64,000 nt of DNA from Salinigranum marinum (GTDB lineage: Archaea; Halobacteriota; Halobacteria; Halobacteriales; Haloferacaceae). Below the pieces are notes generated by a model. The model was not told the origin of the DNA and searched no databases. It was given only the letters and a program-made list of their open reading frames with translations. Numbering within the stretch: the first letter of the stretch is position 1; every line of letters starts with the position of its first letter. The translations under genes were made by a program, and so were the position numbers. The DNA is taken from the NCBI RefSeq assembly GCF_024228675.1, contig NZ_CP100461.1, positions 3,938,754 to 4,002,753 on the forward strand, written 5' to 3'. Of the stretch, positions 46,222 through 54,327 are shown piece after piece.

Positions 46222-47418
46222 TCAGCCGCCGAGCGGCACGCCGCCGAAGAAGACGATGGCGGCGACCCAGTAGGCGACGTAGAGCCCGCCGAGCACGACC
46301 CCGTGCCACCGTTTCAGCCCACCTCGATAGAGGAAGTACGCGGCGAGCGCGGTCACGACGATGATGGCCGGGAGGTGGAACGTCAGCACGGCCGGACCGA
46401 TGGTGAGGTCGCTAACCAGCATGATGATGCCGACGTTACCGGTCACCGAGAAGAGAACGCTCCCGATGACGTTGCCGACACCGATCTCAGGGACGCCCCG
46501 ACGGACGGGTTCGAGCGTCAGCATGATGTCCTCGAACGTGAGGATCGCCGTCAGGACGGTCGCGCCGAAGACGGTCTCCTCGATGCCGAGTCCCTCGACG
46601 GCGACCTCCGACCCTGCCTCGAGCAACATCGACGCGAAGACGATGCCGACGAGCGCGACGACGGCGAGCGAGAGCCAGATCGCACCGGCGTTCGGGCGCC
46701 CCCCGACGAAGCGGTCCTCGGGGATGTCGGGCACCGACGCGGGGAGCGCCACACCACCGTCGGGGCGGATGGCGTCGCCGAGTTCCGAACTGCGGAAGAC
46801 GGGGGCGTCACGCTGGTACTCGCGAACGATGAGGTACAGAAAAGTCAGGACGAAAAAGCCCAACAGCGCGATCCCGTGGACGAGCGTCAGCGTCCCGACG
46901 AGCGCGAACGGAACCAGGATGAGCGGAGCCAGCGCGAAGAGCGCGACGTAGTCCGCCGGGAGGTCGACCGGGAACGGTCGCACGATGGCCGCGAGGGCGA
47001 GTGTCACGCCGATGATCGCCAACCCGGTGCCGAGGGCCGTCCCGAGGGCGGCACCTTCGAGCCCGCCAGCGGAGAGCACCAATCCGAGGATCGTGTCGTC
47101 GAACTCGAAGCCGGTGAAGACAATCGCGAGCGCGAACAACGACATCTTCAGCCCGAGCGCTGCCCGGGTGAGGTAGCTGATAAGCTTCTCGACACACGCG
47201 GTCAGCAACACGACGCCGCCGACGAGCACGAGTATCGCACCCACCAGACCCTGGCCCTCGACGAAGCCCTCGATCAGTCCTTCGATGCCGCCTTCACCCT
47301 CCTCGCCCTCTTCGCCGCCCTCGTCCGCCCCCTCCTGGGCGAGCGCCGGCGCGACCGGAAGCGCGACGACCAACACCGCGACCACCGCAAGCACGACGCC
47401 GACCCGTCGATGATTCAT
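46222..47418 (-). CDS. Cation exchanger-like membrane protein (CaCA-related) A
   Basis: This 398-residue protein begins with a signal-like helix ending ALAQEG, then an acidic Glu/Gly stretch, then about ten helices. The motif EDIMLTLEPVRRGVPEIGVG with NVIGSVLFSVTGN resembles the second alpha repeat of sodium/calcium exchangers, and FEFDDTILGLVLSAGG the first, though the first is weak. The second paralogue lies at 60100. Ion and direction are unknown. The ArsR-like gene lies upstream on the same strand. Confidence 0.75.
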   Translation of the reverse strand: MNHRRVGVVLAVVAVLVVALPVAPALAQEGADEGGEEGEEGEGGIEGLIEGFVEGQGLVGAILVLVGGVVLLTACVEKLISYLTRAALGLKMSLFALAIVFTGFEFDDTILGLVLSAGGLEGAALGTALGTGLAIIGVTLALAAIVRPFPVDLPADYVALFALAPLILVPFALVGTLTLVHGIALLGFFVLTFLYLIVREYQRDAPVFRSSELGDAIRPDGGVALPASVPDIPEDRFVGGRPNAGAIWLSLAVVALVGIVFASMLLEAGSEVAVEGLGIEETVFGATVLTAILTFEDIMLTLEPVRRGVPEIGVGNVIGSVLFSVTGNVGIIMLVSDLTIGPAVLTFHLPAIIVVTALAAYFLYRGGLKRWHGVVLGGLYVAYWVAAIVFFGGVPLGG

Positions 47419-47537
47419 GATGTATCGTGAAGGACAGCCGACGCGGAACTTAAAGCCTCGTTCCGGAGTAGCGGATCCCCCTGAAGAACGGTACATACAG
47501 GCGCTTCGGACCGCGCGGGCGGCGCGGCCACCCGCGA

Positions 47538-47840
47538 TCAGTCGAGCCGTGCGGGGTTCGGATCGCTCGTGTTCGCCTCGCCGGTCGAGAGGACGAACGT
47601 CCGGTCGGGGGGTGGACTCGCGGTGAGTTCGATCCGCCGGACGAGTCGGTAGTACTTGCGCTGGCTCTGCCAGTAGCTTTCGACGAGTCCGGCCTCCTCG
47701 AGCACCGAGAGGTGGTGGGCCGCACTCTTCCCGTCCATCCCGACGAGTTCGGCCAACTCGGAGACGTACCGTGGTTCGGCCGTCAGTTCCTGGACGATTT
47801 GCAGCCGTGGTTTGCTCCCCAGCACGTCGAACAGCGACAT
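47538..47840 (-). CDS. ArsR-type winged-helix regulator
   Basis: This 100-residue regulator carries MSLFDVLGSKPRLQIVQEL, the recognition region YVSELAELVGMDGKSAAHHL, and EEAGLVESYWQSQRKYYRL. No obvious Cys metal site, so the ligand is unclear. GAATATAC on the minus strand is about 26 bases before ATG 47840, favouring this start over the longer one at 47924. It precedes the exchanger gene by 119 bases and may control it. Confidence 0.85.
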   Translation of the reverse strand: MSLFDVLGSKPRLQIVQELTAEPRYVSELAELVGMDGKSAAHHLSVLEEAGLVESYWQSQRKYYRLVRRIELTASPPPDRTFVLSTGEANTSDPNPARLD

Positions 47841-47944
47841 GTCGTTCAGTGTGAACGCCGGCTGTATATTCGTTCCCCATCGGTCCGCAGAGGCGGACGG
47901 CCGACGTCGGTCGGATTTATGCACGCCGCGGCGGTACGGAGTGT

Positions 47945-48238
47945 ATGGTCGAACTCCCGGGAAGCGAGTCCAACGAGCAGACCGTCGTGACGGAGGGGTA
48001 CTTCGAGCGCGAGGTCCGCCTCTCGGCGGCGGACACGGCGACGTTCCTGCGGGCGCTGGCGGACCAACTCGAGTCGGGGACCGAACTCACGGTGTCGAGC
48101 GACGACTGGGAGATCCCGTTCCAGTTCGGCGAACCGATCGAGGTCGAAGTCGAGTTCATCGGAGAGCGGAAACGCGAACTGGAGATCGAACTCGAGTTCG
48201 AGTGGGACGACGGCGACGGATCGCTCACGGTCGAGTGA
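47945..48238 (+). CDS. Amphi-Trp domain protein
   Basis: This 97-residue protein of the amphi-Trp family has YFEREVRLSAADTATFLRAL, SSDDWEIPFQFGEPIEVEVE and an alternating ELEIELEFEW strand that gives the family its name. Small acidic haloarchaeal protein of unknown role. Divergent from the ArsR-like gene. Confidence 0.82.
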   Translation: MVELPGSESNEQTVVTEGYFEREVRLSAADTATFLRALADQLESGTELTVSSDDWEIPFQFGEPIEVEVEFIGERKRELEIELEFEWDDGDGSLTVE

Positions 48239-48362
48239 GTCCACCGCGGCCGACCCGGCCGCGTTCACGACCGCGGCGTCACGTCGGATCCGTGTGCAGT
48301 CGTCGTGATACTACCACGATCGACCACAGTTCGTTTTAATACTCGCCCGTCGGTCCTCACAC

Positions 48363-48635
48363 ATGGACACCCCCCACGGTGACCCGACGGCGACGTCGCC
48401 CGCACCCAGCGAGGTCCTCGCCGCGCTCGACGCGCTCGACGGTCGCGGCCGGATCACGCCGTCAGTTTTCACCGCCGCGGAGATCGCTGAGTACCTCGGC
48501 CGGTCGGTCGCGAGCACGGAACGGACGCTCGAACGACTCAGACGCGAGCGTCGCGTCGAGCGCCTCGACCTCGGCCCCCGGAGTCGAGCGTGGAAACGCT
48601 GGGCCGGCTACCGCGAAGTTCGCAGTCCCGGCTGA
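48363..48635 (+). CDS. Winged-helix DNA-binding protein
   Basis: This 90-residue protein has the helix-turn-helix FTAAEIAEYLGRSVASTERTL and the wing RRERRVERLDLGPRSRAWKR. TTTTAATAC lies about 27 bases before ATG 48363. It may control the ferredoxin gene behind it; this is inferred from order only. Confidence 0.75.
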   Translation: MDTPHGDPTATSPAPSEVLAALDALDGRGRITPSVFTAAEIAEYLGRSVASTERTLERLRRERRVERLDLGPRSRAWKRWAGYREVRSPG

Positions 48636-48717
48636 CGGGCGCTACGACTGATCGCGCCCGGACGCGCCGTCTCGGTGGGCAGAACTATAATGTTCGTCCG
48701 TGTAGGTGTCGCCCGAG

Positions 48718-49197
48718 ATGAGCGACCAAGACCTGCCGAACATCCGGGTCGGCCGCGACGCCGTCGACGAGTCCGAGGATGGACCCGACTGGACGGCGAC
48801 GGTCGAGTATCTCGACTACACGGTGCTGTCCGACCACGGCTGGACGCTCGACGACGACGACCTGTTCGAGAAGGCGGCCGACGCCGACCTCTCCGAGGAG
48901 GCCCACGGCACCTTCGAGTGTGGGGAACACCGCTACCTCCTCGACGCGGCGGAGGACGCCGGTCACGACTGGCCGTTCGAGTGCCGCGCGGCGTCCTGTG
49001 CCAACTGCACCGCCATCCTCGTCGACGGGGAGATCGAGATGGACATGGATCTCATCCTCACCGACGAGGAGGTCGAGGAGATGCACATCGTCCTGACCTG
49101 TCAGTCCCTCCCGAGGACGGACGAGGTCAAGATCGTCTACAACGCGATGTATCTCGACTACCTCCAGGACCGCGTCATCGGCGTCAGAGAGGTCTGA
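48718..49197 (+). CDS. 2Fe-2S ferredoxin, copy 1
   Basis: This 159-residue plant-type ferredoxin has cluster ligands C89, C94, C97 and C128 (CRAASCANC and LTCQS) and the acidic insert EYLDYTV...[14 protein letters not shown] before it, typical of the halobacterial ferredoxin that accepts electrons from 2-oxoacid oxidoreductases. ACTATAATG lies about 30 bases before ATG 48718. It is paralogous to the protein at 62394. Confidence 0.93.
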   Translation: MSDQDLPNIRVGRDAVDESEDGPDWTATVEYLDYTVLSDHGWTLDDDDLFEKAADADLSEEAHGTFECGEHRYLLDAAEDAGHDWPFECRAASCANCTAILVDGEIEMDMDLILTDEEVEEMHIVLTCQSLPRTDEVKIVYNAMYLDYLQDRVIGVREV

Positions 49198-49263
49198 GGG
49201 CGGCAGTTGACCCGTCGCCGTCGTGGCTCTTCATCGCAGATGTCCCGTCGTCGGTCGTCGCTG

Positions 49264-49289
49264 GCCGCCGCCACCCTAGGGGCGGCGGC
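49264..49289. terminator. Strong GC hairpin between convergent genes
   Basis: GCCGCCGCC (49264-49272) pairs perfectly with GGCGGCGGC (49281-49289) over an eight-base loop. It lies between the convergent ferredoxin and coiled-coil genes and may stop both transcripts, though archaeal terminators need no hairpin. Confidence 0.4.
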
Positions 49290-49317
49290 GACCGGTAGGC
49301 GGTGACGGCAGACCGTC

Positions 49318-49812
49318 TCACTCGTCGTCCGCGATGGCGGTCAGAAGTCGTTCCTCGGGCGTCTCGCTCAGCACGACGTTCGACGCCTGGAACTTCCGGA
49401 CCTCCGAGAGATCTACGTCGAGGTCAGACGCCTCCAGCGTGTCGAGGACGGCCGCGAGGAGCAACGCCTGCGTGTCGAGCCGGTCCTCGAGCGCGTTGAT
49501 GTCGTTGAACGCCTTCTCGGCGAAGCCCGTGAGCGAGTCCGAGAACTCCGAGAGGTTCGCCTCCGTCCGTTTGACCTTCCGCTCGTTCAGGCTGATTCGC
49601 GCGAAGTCGTCCACCTCCTGGATCTCGTCTTCGAGGGTCGCGAGCTCTGCTTCGAGGTGGGCGATGCGCGACTGGATCATCTCCTCGATGAGCGTCTCGA
49701 CGGTCGACACCTCCGCGTCGACCGACGAGCCTCCCTCGGGATCGCCGTTCGTTCGCGTCGACTGTGCCGACTCGCTCGCCGGGTCGTGTCGGGGAATGGT
49801 GTCGTGTACCAT
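49318..49812 (-). CDS. Coiled-coil protein, unknown
   Basis: This 164-residue soluble protein has a disordered N-terminal 35 residues, then a long coiled coil with heptad Leu/Ile (LIEEMIQSRIAHLEAELATL, FSDSLTGFAEKAFNDINALE), ending RLLTAIADDE. No family recognised. TATTTTATC on the minus strand is about 33 bases before ATG 49812. It lies downstream of the quinoprotein dehydrogenase on the same strand. Confidence 0.7.
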   Translation of the reverse strand: MVHDTIPRHDPASESAQSTRTNGDPEGGSSVDAEVSTVETLIEEMIQSRIAHLEAELATLEDEIQEVDDFARISLNERKVKRTEANLSEFSDSLTGFAEKAFNDINALEDRLDTQALLLAAVLDTLEASDLDVDLSEVRKFQASNVVLSETPEERLLTAIADDE

Positions 49813-49923
49813 GACGCGTGTCTATCATGTATCATCGTGATAAAATAGCTTGCGACGGCGAGTCCCGACGCGACGACGGCGCGGCCGCTGACGGCCCCGA
49901 ACGCCCCGCGAGGGCGGAGAGGG

Positions 49924-51636
49924 CTACTCCGCCATCGAGAACACCAGGATGCGGTCGTCCCGGCTCCCGCGGCGGAGCCAGCCGCTGCCGCCGACCTGGA
50001 TCGCGACGTACTGCTTGCCCTCGTCAGGATCGTACCAGCTCATGGGGTCACCGGAGACCGGCGCGCCGCCGGCGTCGTACTCCCAGAGGCGGTCGCCCGT
50101 CTCGCCGTCGTACGCGACGACCTCCCCGTTCTGGTTCCCGGCGAACACGAGCCCGGTCGCGGTGGACATCGTGCCGCCCCAGATGTAGAGATCCGAGTCG
50201 ATCCACTCGCGCCAGACGCGCTCGCCCGTGGCCGGGTCGACGGCGACGATCGCCGAGATGTGCCCGTTGTAGCCGTCGGGCATGGCTTCGGTCTCGTCCT
50301 CGAGGATGCCGCCCCAGTACTTCTTGCCCTCCTCGAACTCCTCGACCCGCCACCAGGCCTCCTGGGCGTTGTTGTGCATCTTGTAGTAGATGAGCCCGGT
50401 CTCGGGGCAGTAGGTGGGCGGCTGCCAGTCGTTTCCGCCCATCCCGCCCGGCATGAACGGGATCCGGCGGCCCTCGTCGATGTGCGGGATCATGGTGTAC
50501 ATGTTCAGCTGCTGGACGCCGGGGTCCGACCGCTCGATGAGCTGGCCGGTCTCGGCCTCCATCGTGTACGACCAGCCGGTCTTGCCGGCGTCGACGACCG
50601 CGTCACGCGTCCGGTTGCGGTGGGCGATGTCGAGATCCCGGATGAGCACCCGCGGACAGGCCGAGTCGTAGTCCCAGATGTCGTGTGGGGACTCCTGGTG
50701 GAACCAGAGCCGCTCGCCGGTTTCGGCGTCCAGACACAGCGTCCCGCAGGTGTTGCGGTTCGGGCCCGGCCGGACGGAGCCGTCGAAGTCCGGGCCGGGG
50801 TTGCCGATGGGGAGGTAGAGCACGTCGCGCTCCTCGTCGTAGGTTGCGGTCATCCAGTTGGTCCCGGCGGACTGGTTGATGCTGTCGCCGACCCACTCCT
50901 CCTCGGGGTTGGTGAGTGTTTTCCACTCGATCTCGCCGCTGTCGACGTCGATGGCGCAGTGGAAGCCGCGCACGCCGTACTCGCCGCCGGCACTGCCCGT
51001 GTAGAGCGTGCCGTCGTGGACGATCGGTGCCCACGTCGCCGAGTAGCCGCGCTCGTGGTCCTCGGTGGAGGCGTACCACTCCTCCTCGCCGGTATAGCGG
51101 TTGACCGCGACGACGCCCGAGTCGAGCGTACACATGAACACCTTGTCCTCGTAGATCGCGACGCCGCGGTTGTTGTCGTCACAGCAGAGGACGACGTCAG
51201 AGGGGACGGCGTAGGTGTAGCTCCACAGCACGTCGCCCTCCCGTGGGTCGATCGCCTTGAGATGGTTCGGTCCGTTCGACTGGTACATCACGGGCGGGTC
51301 ACCCGGCACGATGGTGGGCGTCCCCTCCATGCTCGATCCCGCGCCGACGTGCATCTCGTACTCGAGTTCGAGGTCGCCGACGTTGTCCCGGTCGATGACC
51401 TCACACGTCGTGTGTCGGTGCTGCTCGTAGTTCCCGCCGAACATCAGCCACGCCTCCGGGTTCTCCCCGGACTCGTTGAGCATCTCCTGGGTGACGTCCT
51501 TCCGCGGGATCCGATCGATGTTGTGTTGGTGTGTAACCGACTTCTCGGGCGACCCGAGTACCCGATACCCGTTGTCCGTCTCCCGAACGACGGTGTCCTG
51601 TGCCGCTTTGACTGCTCTGTCTTCCTCTATCGCCAT
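49924..51636 (-). CDS. PQQ quinoprotein alcohol dehydrogenase, lanthanide-type motif
   Basis: This 570-residue eight-bladed propeller enzyme of the methanol/ethanol dehydrogenase family would oxidise an alcohol or aldehyde with PQQ. Active-site parts are present: vicinal C151-C152 (VVLCCDDNNRGVA), Glu219 in GGEYGVRG, Trp261 in GTNWMTATYD, Asn279 in IGNPGPD and SPHDIWDYD with catalytic Asp322. Asp324, two residues on, is the extra metal ligand that marks lanthanide-using XoxF/ExaF enzymes and is Ala in calcium-type MxaF. There is no signal peptide, and no start further upstream in frame, whereas the family is normally exported. No PQQ synthesis or cytochrome gene lies in the window. Confidence 0.88.
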   Translation of the reverse strand: MAIEEDRAVKAAQDTVVRETDNGYRVLGSPEKSVTHQHNIDRIPRKDVTQEMLNESGENPEAWLMFGGNYEQHRHTTCEVIDRDNVGDLELEYEMHVGAGSSMEGTPTIVPGDPPVMYQSNGPNHLKAIDPREGDVLWSYTYAVPSDVVLCCDDNNRGVAIYEDKVFMCTLDSGVVAVNRYTGEEEWYASTEDHERGYSATWAPIVHDGTLYTGSAGGEYGVRGFHCAIDVDSGEIEWKTLTNPEEEWVGDSINQSAGTNWMTATYDEERDVLYLPIGNPGPDFDGSVRPGPNRNTCGTLCLDAETGERLWFHQESPHDIWDYDSACPRVLIRDLDIAHRNRTRDAVVDAGKTGWSYTMEAETGQLIERSDPGVQQLNMYTMIPHIDEGRRIPFMPGGMGGNDWQPPTYCPETGLIYYKMHNNAQEAWWRVEEFEEGKKYWGGILEDETEAMPDGYNGHISAIVAVDPATGERVWREWIDSDLYIWGGTMSTATGLVFAGNQNGEVVAYDGETGDRLWEYDAGGAPVSGDPMSWYDPDEGKQYVAIQVGGSGWLRRGSRDDRILVFSMAE

Positions 51637-52133
51637 GTGTGAGTGGTCGTGTCCGCAGTGTGGTCGATGTGCTGTGCGCCCTCGGGCGTGTGGCTCGCTT
51701 CAGCGACACCACCCAACCAGCCGTCATCGCCACGAGACGGACCTCGGAACCGCCCGGTGCGCCCCCGTCGTCCGTCCGCGAACGCCGGCCATCACGCGTG
51801 TCGGAGGGCACAGCCAGCGGGCGTCGGCGTCTCCCGGCCACCGCGACGGTCACGTCGTCGCGGCCACGCCGACGCCGTGGCTGCTGTGTGTCCCGCGTCC
51901 GATCTTGCGTGTTTCGTGCTCACGGTTGACACCCCTCCTCGAATATATATGGCAAACAGTAGTTATAATCCTAGGGTTTCATATTATTCTTTATATTTTT
52001 GGGCGACAGTTCCGGCCGCGGTCGGCCACGTCGTCTCCCCCCGACGGGCCGCGGTCGGACCGTCGGCACGCCGGACGGCCGTGGATCGGGTGTTCGATTT
52101 ATGTCGGTCCGTCCGCTACGGGTGACGCACACG
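51637..52133. other. Divergent gap with AT-rich double promoter
   Basis: This 497-base gap lies between the quinoprotein gene and the AAA ATPase gene. Bases about 51940-52005 are strikingly AT-rich for this genome and hold AATATATAT (minus-strand TATA, 51942-51950), TTATAATCC and TTTATATTTT (plus-strand TATA candidates). Between the minus TATA and the dehydrogenase ATG lie about 285 bases, either a long leader or a small gene: GTG 51923 opens 43 codons to a stop at 51792, Arg-rich and unconvincing. Confidence 0.5.
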
Positions 52134-54326
52134 ATGGGCCTGCGAGTCGACCGCCGGGGAGACGACGGCTTGCCCGAGGGCCTGGCGACGGCGAGCCGCG
52201 CGGTGATGGCCGAACACGGGCTCGACAGCGGCGACCACGCGAGCGTTCACGGCGCCGACGGCGAGGTCGGCATGGCCCAGGTGCTCCCCGACGCCGACGC
52301 CGGCGACGCGTTCTGCGCGGACGCGCGGCTCCGTCGCCTCCTCGGCGTCGAACCGGGCGACGAGGTCCGGCTCAGCCCCGCCGACGTCGTCTCGGCCGAC
52401 CGGGTCAGGATCGAAATCGAAGGACGTCTCGACACCGTCGACAGCCTCCCGCTGTACGTCCGGGACCGACTCATCGGACAGGCGCTGGTCGAGGGCCAGC
52501 GGCTTCGCATCGAACGCGACTCCGACGCGACCGGCGCGGGAGCTCCCACGGTCGTCGCCGAGGTTCGCGAGACGGAGCCACGGCCACGCGTCGTCGTCCG
52601 GGACTGGACGAGCGTCCGGGTGTCGACCGCTCTGGGGGAGCGCGCCGCCGGCGATGGCCGGGCCGGTGCCGTGTCGTCGAGGCCGACAGCCGCCGACGTG
52701 GGGGGTCTCGACGACGCCGTCGACGAACTCCGCGAACTGGTCGGTGTCGTCCTCCACCGGCCGGACCTCTTCGCGCGCTTCGGCGTCGACCCGCCGACCG
52801 GTGTGCTCCTCTCTGGTCCCGCCGGAACGGGCAAGACGCTCCTCGCACGGGCCGTCGCCACCCACGCCGGGGCCGACGTCGAGCGGGTCTCCGGACCGGC
52901 GCTCGTCTCGGCTCCCGACGACTCCTCCGCCTCTCGGTTCCGGGAACTCTCCGCGGCGGCCGCCGCCGCGGACCCGACCGTCGTCGTCCTCGACGACGTC
53001 GACGCGCTCTCTGCGAGCGACGCCCACGGCGGGCAATCGCGGGCGGTTTCCCGCCTGCTCGCGGTCATGGACGACCTCGACCGGCGGAGCCGAACCGTCG
53101 TGATCGGGACGACGACCCGGCCGGAGGAGATCGACGCGGGGTTACGCCGACCGGGGCGGTTCGATCGCGAGGTGGAGATCGGTGTGCCCGACCGCGACGG
53201 GCGTGAGGAGATCCTCCGGATCCACACCCGACCGATCCCCCTGGCCGACGACGTCGACCTGTCGGCGTACGCCGCACGCACCCACGGCTTCGTCGGGAGC
53301 GACCTCGTCCAGCTCGTCCGCGAGAGCGTCGTGACAGCCCTTCGACGCCACGGCGAGGGGGACGCATCCGACGCCCTCGATACACTCGACGCATCCCACG
53401 CCCTCGACGATCTCGCCGTCGACGTAACGACTGCGGACGTCGAACAGGCGTTCCGCGCGACGGAACCGTCTGCGCTTCGTGAACTCCTCACCGAGGTTCC
53501 GGCGGTGTCGTGGGCGGACGTCGGCGGCCTCGACGGGGTGAAGGAGCGACTACGCGAGAGCGTCCAGTGGCCGCTGCTGTACGCGGAGGCGTTCGAGCGG
53601 GTGTCGCTCCGCCCCCCGACCGGCATCCTGTTGTACGGGCCGCCGGGGACGGGCAAGACGCTCCTCGCCAAAGCGGTGGCGAACGAGGCCGACTCGAACT
53701 TCGTCTCGATCAAGGGACCGGAGTTGCTCGACAAGTACGTCGGCGAGTCCGAAAAAGGGGTGCGGGAGGTGTTCGCGAAGGCGCGGGAGAACGCGCCGAC
53801 GGTGGTGTTCTTCGACGAGATCGACGCCATCGCTACCGAGCGCGGTGACGGCGCGGGCGACAGCGGCGTCACCGAGCGGGTGGTCTCGCAGTTGCTGACC
53901 GAACTCGACGGACTGGAGGCCCTGACAGACGTCGTGGTGATCGCGGCGACGAACCGGCCGGGGACGATCGACGACGCGTTGCTCCGGCCGGGGCGGTTCG
54001 ACCGGCACGTCCACGTGGGAGTGCCCGACGAGGCCGGGCGGCGGGAGATTTTCACCGTGCACACCGAGGGGCGGCCGCTGGCCGACGATGTCGACCTTGA
54101 TCACTTGGCGCGTGAGACCGAGGGGTACGTCGGCGCGGACATCGAGGCGGTCTGTCGCGAGGCCGCCACCGCCGCCGTCAGACGCTACGTCCACGGCGAA
54201 GACGGCGGCCTCGACCGGATGGCACTGACGCACGAGGACTTCGAACGGGCGCTGGCGGAGGTCACGCCACGGACGACGGGGACCGCACGGTTCACTCGGT
54301 TCCGCGAGCGGGCCGACGAGACGTAG
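52134..54326 (+). CDS. CDC48-like AAA ATPase, first AAA domain altered
   Basis: This 730-residue double-AAA ATPase has an N-terminal double-psi-barrel-like domain (1-160), D1 with Walker A GPAGTGKT (228-235) and Walker B VVVLDDVDAL (283-292), and D2 with GPPGTGKT (502-509) and FFDEIDAI (559-566). In D1 the catalytic Glu after the Walker B Asp is Asp (D288), so D1 may bind ATP but hydrolyse it slowly. CDC48 proteins unfold ubiquitin-like-tagged or damaged proteins. It is more diverged than a housekeeping CDC48. ATG 52134 is chosen, six bases after the expected start of a transcript from CGATTTATG; ATG 52101 is in frame. Confidence 0.88.
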   Translation: MGLRVDRRGDDGLPEGLATASRAVMAEHGLDSGDHASVHGADGEVGMAQVLPDADAGDAFCADARLRRLLGVEPGDEVRLSPADVVSADRVRIEIEGRLDTVDSLPLYVRDRLIGQALVEGQRLRIERDSDATGAGAPTVVAEVRETEPRPRVVVRDWTSVRVSTALGERAAGDGRAGAVSSRPTAADVGGLDDAVDELRELVGVVLHRPDLFARFGVDPPTGVLLSGPAGTGKTLLARAVATHAGADVERVSGPALVSAPDDSSASRFRELSAAAAAADPTVVVLDDVDALSASDAHGGQSRAVSRLLAVMDDLDRRSRTVVIGTTTRPEEIDAGLRRPGRFDREVEIGVPDRDGREEILRIHTRPIPLADDVDLSAYAARTHGFVGSDLVQLVRESVVTALRRHGEGDASDALDTLDASHALDDLAVDVTTADVEQAFRATEPSALRELLTEVPAVSWADVGGLDGVKERLRESVQWPLLYAEAFERVSLRPPTGILLYGPPGTGKTLLAKAVANEADSNFVSIKGPELLDKYVGESEKGVREVFAKARENAPTVVFFDEIDAIATERGDGAGDSGVTERVVSQLLTELDGLEALTDVVVIAATNRPGTIDDALLRPGRFDRHVHVGVPDEAGRREIFTVHTEGRPLADDVDLDHLARETEGYVGADIEAVCREAATAAVRRYVHGEDGGLDRMALTHEDFERALAEVTPRTTGTARFTRFRERADET

Positions 54327-54327
54327 C

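Noticed and set aside
51637..51940. pqqA-like precursor peptide before the quinoprotein gene
   Set aside because: No short peptide with the Glu-x3-Tyr motif was found in either direction.
52247..54064. 605-codon open frame opposite the CDC48-like gene
   Set aside because: It is Ser/Arg/Thr-rich with no family motif and lies wholly opposite a gene with clear AAA motifs; GC-rich third positions keep antisense frames open.
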